A model generated the notes under the pieces. It saw only the letters and a list, made by a program, of their open reading frames with translations, ran no database searches and was not told the DNA's origin. From Phaeodactylibacter xiamenensis (GTDB lineage Bacteria > Bacteroidota > Bacteroidia > Chitinophagales > Saprospiraceae), in the NCBI RefSeq assembly GCF_000759025.1, contig NZ_JPOS01000019.1:62001-126000 (forward strand): DNA of 64,000 nucleotides, in the 5' to 3' direction. The translations under genes and the position numbers were made by a program. Each line of letters starts with the position of its first letter. Within the stretch, counting starts at the first letter, position 1. Shown here piece after piece: positions 25,024-33,968 of the stretch.

Positions 25024-26619
25024 CTACTTTTTCAAAAAACGCTCCACCACCTGCGACTGCCCAGCCGTAAGATTCAGCAAGTAAGCACCAGTCGGTAAAT
25101 CCTCGATACCAAGGGTAGCCGTTTGCTCTCCGGCGCCCAGGTACCCCAAATCAGTCTGCCGGATGATTTTGCCCTGATAGTCTACCATCGTAGCCAGCAC
25201 AGTAGAAGCTTCCGCCAGTTCAAAGGACAGTTGCAACTGATTTACTGCCGGATTGGGCGAAAGCAACAGCGACTGCAATTTGGGCTGAGCGGGTACCTCC
25301 TGATTGTTACTGAGTCCTTCGGGCTTGAGGTAGACCCGGAACAGGCTGTTCGTGGCCACGCTTTGGGTACCGTCATTGATGAAGAAAATATTTGGTTGTG
25401 TGCTTTCAATACCACCCACCAGGTAGCCGATGAAGAGGCTGTCTCCGGCTGCGGGGAGGTTGAGCATTTGTATGTCCGGTTGCCAGTCCAGCGTGTTGTC
25501 CACAGGGATGAATTCTGACCCTGCGCCCAGTAGTGCGGGCAGCTCGCCTACGCGCTGTTCAGTCATGCTACCGTCTGCATGCCGGGTCACCCTGCCAATA
25601 GTGGGCACGAAGGGTACTTCCTGATCTTCCTGTAGTTCGCCTTTCGCATCGAGGTAAAACTGGCTCATGCCACCGAAGAAGAGGGTGTGCATATCGCCTG
25701 TGGTGGTATCGTAAATCGGTGCCGTTCCGCAGTGGTAGTGGTTGAGGTGCTGCTCAAAATCGTTATTAACGGTATAGCCTGCGCCTGTAATGTCTACAGC
25801 GTTTAGAAAAGGCAGGTCCACCGCATGCTGAAAGACACCGGAGAAGGCCGTCATGCCCAATTCTTCACCCGGAAATACCTGCTTGACGAGGTTGTAGTCG
25901 CGCCGGTGCAGGTTCATCTCATCCGTCCAGGTTTCATACCACCCAATTGAGGGGTCGGAATCGATATTTTCAATGATAAACCGGCGGATGGAATTGCTGT
26001 ACTCCTGCTCAAAAGAAGGGCCATTGTGCGGATTGTAACGCCCGGTGAAGCGGTGCCCCCCGACGAGATAGAAAGTATCCTGCAGGTGTTGCAGGTAGCC
26101 ACCGGTGACCGCCATCCGGAAATCGGGCACATACTGGAAAGCCGGCGCAATATCCCCATCATTCAGCAGGGCACTGACCAGGGCCGGCACGTCCACTACC
26201 GTGAGCATAGCGTAGGTGATGTGGTCGTTCATGCTGGGGCTAAAGCCATACCCCCCGGTAATGATCAACTGGTTGTCCACCTGATGGAATTGCATATTGG
26301 TAGACTGCAATTGCTCCTGTAGCGGTTCTGGCAGAGCAGATACGCTTTCAGACCAGTGCCCGCCGGTTTCCGGATGAAGCAGGTGGATGGTCGTGTTGTT
26401 ATCGGAAGCCAGGAAGGAGGCAAAGGGCTGCCGTTGGTGCAAACCATCCTTGCGCCCGCCAATGATCAAGATGTGGCCATCGTGCGTAGCGGATACAAAG
26501 GACTGTAGCCCATCGAAGCCGTCGATGGTGAAAGGGTGGACGGTAACCGAAAAGTCAGACTGTGCAAAAGTGGAAGTCAAAAGGCTGCTGAGCAACAACA
26601 CCAGGGTAAAGGACCGCAT
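25024..26619 (-). CDS. T9SS-exported Kelch-like protein
   Basis: A 531-residue secreted protein: signal peptide ending LLTSTFAQ, a central region with repeated GG/GGR...D...W patterns like Kelch/galactose-oxidase beta-propeller blades (HILIIGGRKDG, LIITGGYGFSP, FYLVGGHRFTG, LFFGGMSQF), and a C-terminal T9SS sorting domain (LSPNPAVNQLQLSF ... LPTGAYLLNLTAG ... RFLKK). The sorting domain directs transport across the outer membrane and surface attachment or release. Function of the propeller is unknown. It lies 70 bases after the next T9SS cargo gene on the same strand. Confidence 0.75.
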   Translation of the reverse strand: MRSFTLVLLLSSLLTSTFAQSDFSVTVHPFTIDGFDGLQSFVSATHDGHILIIGGRKDGLHQRQPFASFLASDNNTTIHLLHPETGGHWSESVSALPEPLQEQLQSTNMQFHQVDNQLIITGGYGFSPSMNDHITYAMLTVVDVPALVSALLNDGDIAPAFQYVPDFRMAVTGGYLQHLQDTFYLVGGHRFTGRYNPHNGPSFEQEYSNSIRRFIIENIDSDPSIGWYETWTDEMNLHRRDYNLVKQVFPGEELGMTAFSGVFQHAVDLPFLNAVDITGAGYTVNNDFEQHLNHYHCGTAPIYDTTTGDMHTLFFGGMSQFYLDAKGELQEDQEVPFVPTIGRVTRHADGSMTEQRVGELPALLGAGSEFIPVDNTLDWQPDIQMLNLPAAGDSLFIGYLVGGIESTQPNIFFINDGTQSVATNSLFRVYLKPEGLSNNQEVPAQPKLQSLLLSPNPAVNQLQLSFELAEASTVLATMVDYQGKIIRQTDLGYLGAGEQTATLGIEDLPTGAYLLNLTAGQSQVVERFLKK

Positions 26620-26689
26620 GTTTTTATGCTATTTGTTTAGCACAAAAAACCAGCATTCTTTACAGACTTTATGTGATAAAAGTCACTTC

Positions 26690-29305
26690 CTATTGAATCA
26701 CAAACCGGCGGATCTCCTGACTGCTACCGCTCCCAACTTTCAGTACATAAGCGCCAGGCTGTGCCATACTCAGGTTGATAAAGTAGGAATGTCCTTCAAA
26801 AACCGCTGTTTTCACCAACTGCCCATTGAAGTTGTAGACCTCCAGCTCAAAGGGCCCTTCCCAGTCATCATCGAGGCGCAGCCCGACCCAGCCATTGCTC
26901 GGATTGGGGTAAACGATAAGCTCGTGCACTTTGCCTGCGTCTTCCGGCAAACCGTCAATCCACTCAGCGAGGTATTCAATGTAGGGTTCATCAATTATGG
27001 AACGGGCAAGCGGTGGCATCTGATTGCTTGATAAGCTGGCATCCCGTACCCAGATTTCAGAGTTGGCGTGGTCGCCAGGTTTTACAATCATTCGGTTGGG
27101 GTCAGAATTGGAACTGCTGGTGGGCTCCTTAATGAGGTTTTGTAAATGCAGCGGCAGCTGGAACCGGAGATCCATCTTCAGGTCCTGTACGCCACCCAGC
27201 CGATGGCAGGAGGCACAGTTGGCATCCAGATAGGAGCGGACGCGCAGCTCCAGGTCAGCCTCTGTATCGTCAATGGCATAGGCCCGTGGGTAACTATCGG
27301 GATTAACGATGGAGTGATCGAGCATGCCCACATCGCTCAGATAGGCGAGCTGATTCAAAGTCTCGCCCGAAGCCGGATAGGTGAGGTCGCTTTTGAGCTG
27401 ATGGGTTTTCACGCCAAGTACGAAGTTGGCATTGGCAGTATGGCAGCTCAGGCACTGATCCCGGCTGGGGTAGTCCCAGGTTTGTTCAGCTACGGGCATG
27501 CCTCCTTCATAGAGGGCAAACGTTTTCGAGGCATCGGCCTTAAGCAGGAATGCATCCGTCCCCTCATCATTCCATTGATAGGTTAGGCCGTAGCTTTTGC
27601 CATCCGTACCCAGCACGAAAAAGCGGGTTTCCAGCGGGGCTGCCTGCCCGTTGGGGCGTGCTTTAGGCCGCTCAAAATGTTTGATAAAGACGGTGCCTTC
27701 CGGAAACCGCCAGTCTTCCCGGCTGCTGAATTGAATTTTTTCCGCCGGGCTGTCGAAGGCCCCATCATTAGGGATAGCCATCCACCGGCGCTTGGCTGCT
27801 CCGTCAGACCAAAGCGGGGAGTTGACCTGATAAGGTAGAATGCCGGGGACGGTTTCCAGGGTAGAGAGGTTGGTGAATACCCCCAGGTCTGACAGGCGTT
27901 CGGGTGGGTCGGCGATAGTTTCCTGTGCGGTCAGACGGAGGATTTTGCCGGGTGCAAAAAAGTCATTAGCGCTTTGAATGGTCAGCAATACCTCCCCATT
28001 GGGTTGGGAAAAGATCCCTGTGATGCCCGCACTGCTGGAAAGGTCAAGCCCGAGGTTGCGTATATCTGCAATCAGGATATCCCGTTCCCCCTGTTGGTTG
28101 TCAAAGTCGTAGTCCAGCGACATGAGTTTACGCTTGCCGTAGTCAGCAAAAAGATATTTGCCCCAAAGATTCGGGAAGAGGTTGCCCCGGTACACCTCAC
28201 CGCCAATGATGCAGTTGCCAAAGTCCCGGCTGTACTCATGCAAAGGCGGCTGTTCTTCTCCAATTACCTCGTCCGGGCGGGCGTATTCCTCAGAGGGCAC
28301 CGTGCCTTCCAGAAAAGGCCACTGCAGGTTTTGCCCTTTACCGATGATGGAGATTTCTTCCCGCAGGACCTCGCCCACATCAGCCAGCCAGATGCGGTCC
28401 TCCACCGGGTCATAGCTCACACCATAGGGGCTTCGGATGCCAATGGCGAAGAACTCCTCCATCAGGCTGCTGTCGGGGCTCAGCCAGGGATTGTCGTTAG
28501 GTATGGAATAACCCTGCGAATAGGTCAGTCCCCAGCTGGGGTCTTGCGGTCCCCATTCTGAGGGCTGCGGCTGTCGCCGGATGGGATGGCTGCGCGCCGG
28601 GTCGTTGTCCACATCTATGCGGATCAACCCTCCAAAGAGAGCCCGGTCTAGGCGCTGATTGGATATTTCCTTAAAGTGAAAATGCCCTTCGTCTCCCAGA
28701 CCGAGGTATAGGAAACCGTCATCCGGGTGGAAAAACATACCGCCACCGTTGTGCCAGGTGCTGCGGTCGTATTGCTGAAACAGGATTTGCTCCGTGCTGT
28801 TGTCAAAGGTGCCGCTGCCTTCATCCCACCGGAATTTAGAAAGCCGGCTGAAGCCTTTCTCATCCCAGCTGTCAGGCTGTGGTTTGTAGCGGTAGAATAC
28901 AAAAATAAGCTGCTTGTCCGGAGCATCGGGGTTGCCAAATTCCGGGTGGAGGGCGATGCCGGTGGTGCCTGCCTCGCCCTCTTTGAAGGCCCGGTCTTTG
29001 ATGTCGAGTACCAGGTGCTGCGTCTGTTGAGCCAGGTTGACGCGCCAGACTTCTCCAATCTTACTAAGCACCAGTACATCTTCGCTGCCCGGAAAAGGGA
29101 TAATCCGTAGCGGAGAGGGAATACTGAGTCCCTCCGAGATATCTTCCAGGCTCCAGGCACCATTAGCGCCGGGTGTCTTCGATGGCAAAACACCATTCAG
29201 AAACGGGCCGATAGGGCCCGGAGGCGTAGGGCCAGGCGGAACGAGGGTAAAGGCCATAAGACCGGAAAAGAATAGAAAAACAAGGAGGTAACGCCACTGG
29301 AGCAT
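26690..29305 (-). CDS. PQQ-dependent sugar dehydrogenase / dihaem cytochrome c fusion with T9SS tail
   Basis: An 871-residue secreted protein with three parts. After a signal peptide, residues about 45-460 form a glucose/sorbosone dehydrogenase-type six-bladed propeller (HPEFGNPDAPDKQLIFVFY, GMFFHPDDGFLYLGLGDEGH, IGIRSPYGVSYDP, ADVGEVLREEI). A second part (about 480-760) resembles SO2930-type dihaem cytochromes with two haem c motifs, CLSCH at 618-622 and CASCH at 697-701. The end (VYPNPSNGWVGL ... PGAYVLKVG ... RRFVIQ) is a T9SS sorting domain. It should oxidise a sugar or alcohol and pass electrons to its own haems at the cell surface. PQQ use is inferred from the family. Confidence 0.82.
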   Translation of the reverse strand: MLQWRYLLVFLFFSGLMAFTLVPPGPTPPGPIGPFLNGVLPSKTPGANGAWSLEDISEGLSIPSPLRIIPFPGSEDVLVLSKIGEVWRVNLAQQTQHLVLDIKDRAFKEGEAGTTGIALHPEFGNPDAPDKQLIFVFYRYKPQPDSWDEKGFSRLSKFRWDEGSGTFDNSTEQILFQQYDRSTWHNGGGMFFHPDDGFLYLGLGDEGHFHFKEISNQRLDRALFGGLIRIDVDNDPARSHPIRRQPQPSEWGPQDPSWGLTYSQGYSIPNDNPWLSPDSSLMEEFFAIGIRSPYGVSYDPVEDRIWLADVGEVLREEISIIGKGQNLQWPFLEGTVPSEEYARPDEVIGEEQPPLHEYSRDFGNCIIGGEVYRGNLFPNLWGKYLFADYGKRKLMSLDYDFDNQQGERDILIADIRNLGLDLSSSAGITGIFSQPNGEVLLTIQSANDFFAPGKILRLTAQETIADPPERLSDLGVFTNLSTLETVPGILPYQVNSPLWSDGAAKRRWMAIPNDGAFDSPAEKIQFSSREDWRFPEGTVFIKHFERPKARPNGQAAPLETRFFVLGTDGKSYGLTYQWNDEGTDAFLLKADASKTFALYEGGMPVAEQTWDYPSRDQCLSCHTANANFVLGVKTHQLKSDLTYPASGETLNQLAYLSDVGMLDHSIVNPDSYPRAYAIDDTEADLELRVRSYLDANCASCHRLGGVQDLKMDLRFQLPLHLQNLIKEPTSSSNSDPNRMIVKPGDHANSEIWVRDASLSSNQMPPLARSIIDEPYIEYLAEWIDGLPEDAGKVHELIVYPNPSNGWVGLRLDDDWEGPFELEVYNFNGQLVKTAVFEGHSYFINLSMAQPGAYVLKVGSGSSQEIRRFVIQ

Positions 29306-29524
29306 AGCTGAAAGTTTTGGAAAGTTGCCCGGTAGATTTAGGCAGCATGAAGGCCCGGGCGCAAAAATACTGCCTCAAATATAGCAGAAAGCGAATAGAA
29401 CCACAGTGCGCCCTTCCGCAAAAACTTTAGCAATGTCATCTATCCGATAGCTGCTATGGACCTCCGCCGTTTATCAGGAGCAACATGCCGGTTTGCTGAT
29501 CGTCTTGCACCCGTGAATGCAGGC

Positions 29525-31378
29525 CTACCCAATTTGGCGTAGCATATCTTCCAGGCTTTGGTTATCCGTTTCGGTTGCGGTGGCAAGTTTCTTTTTCAGG
29601 CGGTATTTACCCTTACGTACACTTTCCGGTTGAATATTTAAAAGCGCAGCCGCTTCTGCGATGGTTGTACCCAGACGGAACAGATAGGCGAGCCGTTTTT
29701 CAGTAATGCTGAGCGTTGGGAATTTCCGTTCCAGTTGTTCAGAGAAGTCGGCATGCACAGCCTTGAAGTAGGAGGTGAACGTGTCCCAGTCTTTGTCCAG
29801 GGTGTCCTGAGTCCGGAGGCTATTGAGCAATTTCTGGTGCCCCTCGTCCCCGGAAGTGGTAGTCTGATTGCTCAGCTGATCCTCTACCTGCTGCAGAATA
29901 TTGTTTTTCTGCAGGAGGTGCAAGCGTTGCGCGGCTAATTCCCGCTCCCGGTGCCGTACTTCAGCCTTTAGTGTCCTTTGCCGCAACCGATAAGTGTAAT
30001 AGCCTCCCCCCAGCAGCAGCAGCGCTGCCAACAGTCCCAGACCCAGCAAACGGTTTCTGAGCAGGGCATTTTCTTTTTCACTGGCCAGCCGTTTGATTTG
30101 GGCCGCCTTGAGCGCAATTTCCCGCTCTTTGAGTTCTGTATCATACTCTAAATGCAGCTCGGCAATCGCCTGTGCCTGCTGAATGGAAAACAGGCTGTCG
30201 CTTAATGCCTGTGCCCGTTCGTAGGCGGCCAGGGCTTGCTCCGGACGGCTAAGCTTGGATAAAACCGCTGCTTTAAACCTAAGGGCGCCCCGAAGATAGC
30301 TTGCTCCTTCATGGTCTTCAAATATGGCAATGCTACGGTCTGCCTTGTCCAGTGCCGGAAGCCATCGTTGCTGTGCGGAGTCGATACGGGCAAGGAGCAT
30401 CTGGCAACTGCCGGCCATTATGGGCAGGACTTCTTCGAAAACAAGCTGTGCGGTGGACGCATCTGACGCGGCTTGTCCCAGTTGGTGCCCGCGCTCCAGC
30501 CAGCTCTCTGCCCGCAGTAATTGGGCATGAGCGATATTGTAGGGCTGTTGCAATTGATTGCTCAGCGCAATCGACGCGGCGAAGGTGGAATCAGCGAGCC
30601 TATGCTTTTGCAGCCTGTGGTAATTGGTGCCCAGCAGAGTCAGCACTTCTGCGTAGTACTGCTGTTGGCCGGCCAGTTGATAACGCTTCGCCGATGCAAT
30701 GAAGTAAGGCAGCGCTTCCTGGTAATTGGACTCGTCGAATAGCGTCTTGCCAATATGCTGCTCGGCCTCAGCAACCCGAGCTGTTTCCTGTAGCGCGAGG
30801 TGGACTTCCCGGGCGGTTTGAAAATCTTTTAGTGCCAGCCTGCGGTAGCCCTTTTGCTGATAAAGCAGCCCTCTCTGCACGAAGTGTTCGGCGAGCAGGG
30901 AACTGTCCTGATGCGCCACCAGGTATTGCATGCTTTCTTCAATGGCTTCCAGCGCCCCTTCTATGTCGCCTGCTTCTGAGCGCAGTATGGTCAGGTTTTT
31001 ACGAATGCCGATCATGTGCAGGCTGTCCCCGTCAAGGGCAGCAAATTGCATGGCGGTATCCAAAGAAGAACACGCCGATAGCGGCCGGCCGCCCATATAG
31101 TGATAGTTGGCCCGAAAGTTATGTACATCGCTGAGCCCCCTGTAGTACTGCTGCGGGCCGAGGTAGCTTTCGGCAATCCGAAGCAGGGAATCTGTTTTGA
31201 CAGGATTTTCCCAAAACCACGCTTTGGCTAATTCCAGATAGCGCATACCCGTGATGGTATCATGTGCAGGTTGTTGTACCAGCTGAGCCAGGCTGTCAAT
31301 AGGGTCTGCCGGTAATTTTTGCGGCAGCAGCAACACTGCTGCCTGTAGTAGGATGAAAAAGAACCTTTGGGATTTCAT
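29525..31378 (-). CDS. TPR sensor-regulator with C-terminal LuxR-like HTH
   Basis: A 617-residue protein laid out as a signal/anchor sequence, about 8 TPR-like helical pairs (residues about 40-400; e.g. ALPYFIASAKRYQLAGQ, ALAAYERAQALSDSLF), one membrane segment (LLGLGLLAALLLLGGGYY), a coiled coil (about 470-530) and a C-terminal helix-turn-helix (TITEKRLAYLFRLG-type with TTIAEAAALLNIQPESVRKGKYRLKKKL). This is a common Bacteroidota one-component layout: periplasmic TPR input, cytoplasmic DNA-binding output. The frame extends to 31465, but the ATG at 31378 directly precedes the signal. It is divergent from the CDC-like gene with a 120-base shared region. Confidence 0.8.
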   Translation of the reverse strand: MKSQRFFFILLQAAVLLLPQKLPADPIDSLAQLVQQPAHDTITGMRYLELAKAWFWENPVKTDSLLRIAESYLGPQQYYRGLSDVHNFRANYHYMGGRPLSACSSLDTAMQFAALDGDSLHMIGIRKNLTILRSEAGDIEGALEAIEESMQYLVAHQDSSLLAEHFVQRGLLYQQKGYRRLALKDFQTAREVHLALQETARVAEAEQHIGKTLFDESNYQEALPYFIASAKRYQLAGQQQYYAEVLTLLGTNYHRLQKHRLADSTFAASIALSNQLQQPYNIAHAQLLRAESWLERGHQLGQAASDASTAQLVFEEVLPIMAGSCQMLLARIDSAQQRWLPALDKADRSIAIFEDHEGASYLRGALRFKAAVLSKLSRPEQALAAYERAQALSDSLFSIQQAQAIAELHLEYDTELKEREIALKAAQIKRLASEKENALLRNRLLGLGLLAALLLLGGGYYTYRLRQRTLKAEVRHRERELAAQRLHLLQKNNILQQVEDQLSNQTTTSGDEGHQKLLNSLRTQDTLDKDWDTFTSYFKAVHADFSEQLERKFPTLSITEKRLAYLFRLGTTIAEAAALLNIQPESVRKGKYRLKKKLATATETDNQSLEDMLRQIG

Positions 31379-31414
31379 AAGGTGAATATAGGGCAAAACC
31401 ACAGTATTTACCAG

Positions 31415-31434
31415 TTGTCCACGATTTGTCCACG
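31415..31434. repeat. tandem 9-bp direct repeats in the regulator/cytolysin intergenic region
   Basis: TTGTCCACG occurs at 31415-31423 and again at 31426-31434, an 11-base period that places both copies on the same helix face. They lie between the divergent regulator and cytolysin genes, about 10 bases upstream of the cytolysin's -33 box: a likely activator or repressor site. Confidence 0.5.
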
Positions 31435-31442
31435 CCAGTATT

Positions 31443-31474
31443 TTGGGTGGCGGCAGTGGGAGCATCTACATTTG
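31443..31474 (+). promoter_or_regulatory. promoter of the cytolysin-like gene
   Basis: TTG at 31443-31445 and an exact TAnnTTTG element (TACATTTG, 31467-31474) are separated by 21 bases and lie 25 bases upstream of the ATG at 31499. Confidence 0.55.
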
Positions 31475-31498
31475 TGCCATACCAAAATCCATTCTGCA

Positions 31499-33046
31499 AT
31501 GACTTTTCGATTGACTGCCTTACTATGCTTCTTGAGCCTCTTCCTTTTCCAATCCTGCAACAAGGATGAGGAAGAAATGCCAGCCCCTCCTGAAGAAAAC
31601 CCTATGGCTACGGACATCAATGCTTACATCCGGAGCCTGACCTACAACCCCGTAGAGATGCTTAACGTCAATAATACGCCCGGGGATCTGGCACAGAAAG
31701 TGCCGGGAGAGCCAAATACCGATACCGGCCCGCTGGATCGTGGGTACCGTACTACCTGTGTTAGCCAGCCCTATGAGTTGGATAGAGATTTTTCAGAAAT
31801 TGCCATCCTCAATCCGGGCAGTGGGAATGTATACCCTGGTGCCCTGGTCCTGGCCAACGCTGACCTATTGTCCGGTACACCCCGCCCACTGGGCCTGGAG
31901 CGCAACCCGGTAACGCTGACCATCGACCTGCCTGGGATAGGGGAAGAAGGTTCTTTTACAGTTGCGGAACCCTCCAATGCTACGGTGAGCCCGGCCATCG
32001 ATGAGGCATTGGAACATTGGAACAATACGGCTTTTCAGCAGGGCTACTTCAATGGTGCCCGTTCCTATTACGAAGCCAGTGAAGCCTTCGAGCAGCGGCA
32101 GTTGGGGATTGAACTGGGCATAAATGCGGAATGGGTAACCGGGTCTGTGGCTTCCCACCTCAGCACCAGCACTACTACCGACCGGCGGGTGGCGCTTCTG
32201 GCCTACCGGCAAATCTTTTACACCATCACCGCCCAGTCGCCCTTTGAACCTACGGACTATCTGGGGCCCGATGTCACTTTGGAGCAGGTGCAGTCCTCTA
32301 CGGATGATAACAACCACCCGGCCTACGTGAGTGCCGTAGACTACGGCAGGATCATCCTGTTCCGCATGGAAGCCACTAATGTGGAAACATCCATCGACCT
32401 GAACGCTGTGATGAACTACGCGGCCGGCGGGGTAAGTGTGGCCGCTGACGTAGCCAGCCGGTACGATGAAATACTAAGCAACTCCTCCATCAGTGTGCTC
32501 ACCATTGGAGGGAGTGCTCAGAGCGCTGCCCAGGCACTGGAGAATATCAGCGGCCCGGGAAGCCTGACCCCGCTAATTGTCGAGAATGCCGTCTACTCCC
32601 GGGAGAATCCGGGGCTGCCTATTGCCTACCGGGTCAATCTGCTAAGTGACAACCGTATCGTCAAAATGGGATTTAGCTCTGATTATACAGATGTGCGTTG
32701 TGGAAAAATCGCCTACAATCATCCAAGGATTGACTTTTACAATGATTTCGATACCTACAACTTACGGATTAAGCTGACCTACGATCACGATTATCCGCCT
32801 GCAGATGATACGGGCGAAACCACAGAGCTGCAAATTAACGATGAAAGCTCGGCCACCTTGCCGGACGTGCCAGACGGCGCATTCGATGTCCGTATGATTG
32901 TCAGGCGGATTGATGGGTTTACCTGGCGGGAGTGGGAAACGAGAAATCTTTACCACATCTCTTCAAGCCAAAACGAGGATTGCTGGCGGGCCTATCGAGG
33001 TGGGTTTTCCACTAGCTTCGCTACCTTTTTGGAAAAATGTGATTAG
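31499..33046 (+). CDS. cholesterol-dependent cytolysin-like (CDCL) lipoprotein
   Basis: A 515-residue member of the thiol-activated cytolysin family (PF01289). The signal ends in a lipobox-type cysteine C20 (LFQSC) followed by NKDEEE, like the lipid-anchor surface-export signal K(D/E)2 known in Bacteroidota, so a surface-exposed lipoprotein is likely. Family segments include VYPGALVLANADLL, TIDLPGIG, SAVDYGRIILFRMEA and GGSAQSAAQAL. The cholesterol-type undecapeptide is not conserved: the equivalent site reads GFTWREWETRN (about residues 472-482), without cysteine. This fits CDC-like proteins of Bacteroidota (e.g. from Elizabethkingia) that form pores as paired subunits after proteolysis. Only one subunit is in the window. 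The ATG at 31499 is chosen because it starts the signal peptide. Confidence 0.82.
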   Translation: MTFRLTALLCFLSLFLFQSCNKDEEEMPAPPEENPMATDINAYIRSLTYNPVEMLNVNNTPGDLAQKVPGEPNTDTGPLDRGYRTTCVSQPYELDRDFSEIAILNPGSGNVYPGALVLANADLLSGTPRPLGLERNPVTLTIDLPGIGEEGSFTVAEPSNATVSPAIDEALEHWNNTAFQQGYFNGARSYYEASEAFEQRQLGIELGINAEWVTGSVASHLSTSTTTDRRVALLAYRQIFYTITAQSPFEPTDYLGPDVTLEQVQSSTDDNNHPAYVSAVDYGRIILFRMEATNVETSIDLNAVMNYAAGGVSVAADVASRYDEILSNSSISVLTIGGSAQSAAQALENISGPGSLTPLIVENAVYSRENPGLPIAYRVNLLSDNRIVKMGFSSDYTDVRCGKIAYNHPRIDFYNDFDTYNLRIKLTYDHDYPPADDTGETTELQINDESSATLPDVPDGAFDVRMIVRRIDGFTWREWETRNLYHISSSQNEDCWRAYRGGFSTSFATFLEKCD

Positions 33047-33057
33047 TGGAAAATTAG

Positions 33058-33099
33058 AAGCGCCTGTTCGTGCCTCAATTGAAGTACGGACAGGCGCTT
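33058..33099. terminator. bidirectional hairpin between convergent genes
   Basis: A 14-bp stem with a single G-U pair (AAGCGCCTGTTCGT / ACGGACAGGCGCTT) and a 14-base loop fills the gap between the stop codons of the cytolysin-like and FAH genes. No long T run, but position and stem strength support termination in both directions. Confidence 0.55.
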
Positions 33100-33105
33100 A
33101 ACCGC

Positions 33106-33966
33106 TTAAGCCGGGCTCCAGGCCCTAGCCGTTTGCCGGCTGCTGCCCAGCCCGTCAATCCCCAGCTCGACGATATCACCGGGTTTCAGGTAGCGCTGTG
33201 GGTCTAAGCCCAGGCCTACTCCAAATGGTGTACCGGTAGAAATGATATCACCGGGCAGCAGGGTCATGTACTGACTGATGTAGTGCACCAGATAAGGAAT
33301 ATTGAATACCAGGTCAGCCGTGGTGCTGTCCTGCATGGTTTCCCCGTTGACCTTCAGCCAGAGGCGGAGGTTGTGAGGGTCCGGGATTTCGTCTGTGGTG
33401 CCAATGAATGGCCCGATGGGCGCGAAGGTGTCACAGCTTTTGCCTTTGACCCACTGTCCGCTTTGTTCCAGCTGAAAGGCCCGCTCACTCACATCATTGT
33501 GCAGCACGTAGCCCGCCACATGGCTCATGGCATCCGCCTCGTCTACGTAGGAAGCGCGCTTACCGATCACAATGGCCAGTTCGACCTCCCAGTCCGTCTT
33601 TTCGCTGTTTTTGGGGATGATGATGTCATCATTGGGGCCGCAGATCGCAGTAGTGGCTTTGAAGAATAAGACAGGGGCTGTGGGCACGTCCATGCCGCTT
33701 TCTTTGGCGTGTTGGGCGTAGTTGAGCCCCACGCAGACAATTTTTGAAACCTCAGCTACCGGTGGTCCAAGCCGGGTTTCGGCAGGCACCACCGGGCAAT
33801 CATCCAGGTTTTGCCCCAGCCAGGAGCGAAGGTCTTCAAGGTCGGTCCCTCCAAGAAAAGCTTCGTCAAAATCCTGCCCAAAGGCACTCACATCACGGTA
33901 GTTGCCATTCTGATCAATAATGCCGGGTTTTTCGGTTCCGGCCGCTCCAAATCGGATTAGTTTCAT
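33106..33966 (-). CDS. fumarylacetoacetate hydrolase (FAH) family protein
   Basis: A 286-residue FAH-fold enzyme. It has the KIVCVGLNYAQHA entry strand, the metal-binding glutamates in DWEVELAIVIG, HNDVSERAFQ, and STGTPFGVG near the end. The family includes ureidoglycolate lyase and 2,4-diketo-3-deoxy-L-fuconate hydrolase. It starts 2 bases after the stop of an SDR gene, and the pairing favours a sugar-acid route: SDR oxidises a 2-keto-3-deoxy acid and the FAH enzyme cleaves the diketo product. Length is normal. No other fucose gene is visible here, so the pathway is inferred. Confidence 0.88.
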   Translation of the reverse strand: MKLIRFGAAGTEKPGIIDQNGNYRDVSAFGQDFDEAFLGGTDLEDLRSWLGQNLDDCPVVPAETRLGPPVAEVSKIVCVGLNYAQHAKESGMDVPTAPVLFFKATTAICGPNDDIIIPKNSEKTDWEVELAIVIGKRASYVDEADAMSHVAGYVLHNDVSERAFQLEQSGQWVKGKSCDTFAPIGPFIGTTDEIPDPHNLRLWLKVNGETMQDSTTADLVFNIPYLVHYISQYMTLLPGDIISTGTPFGVGLGLDPQRYLKPGDIVELGIDGLGSSRQTARAWSPA

Positions 33967-33968
33967 GC

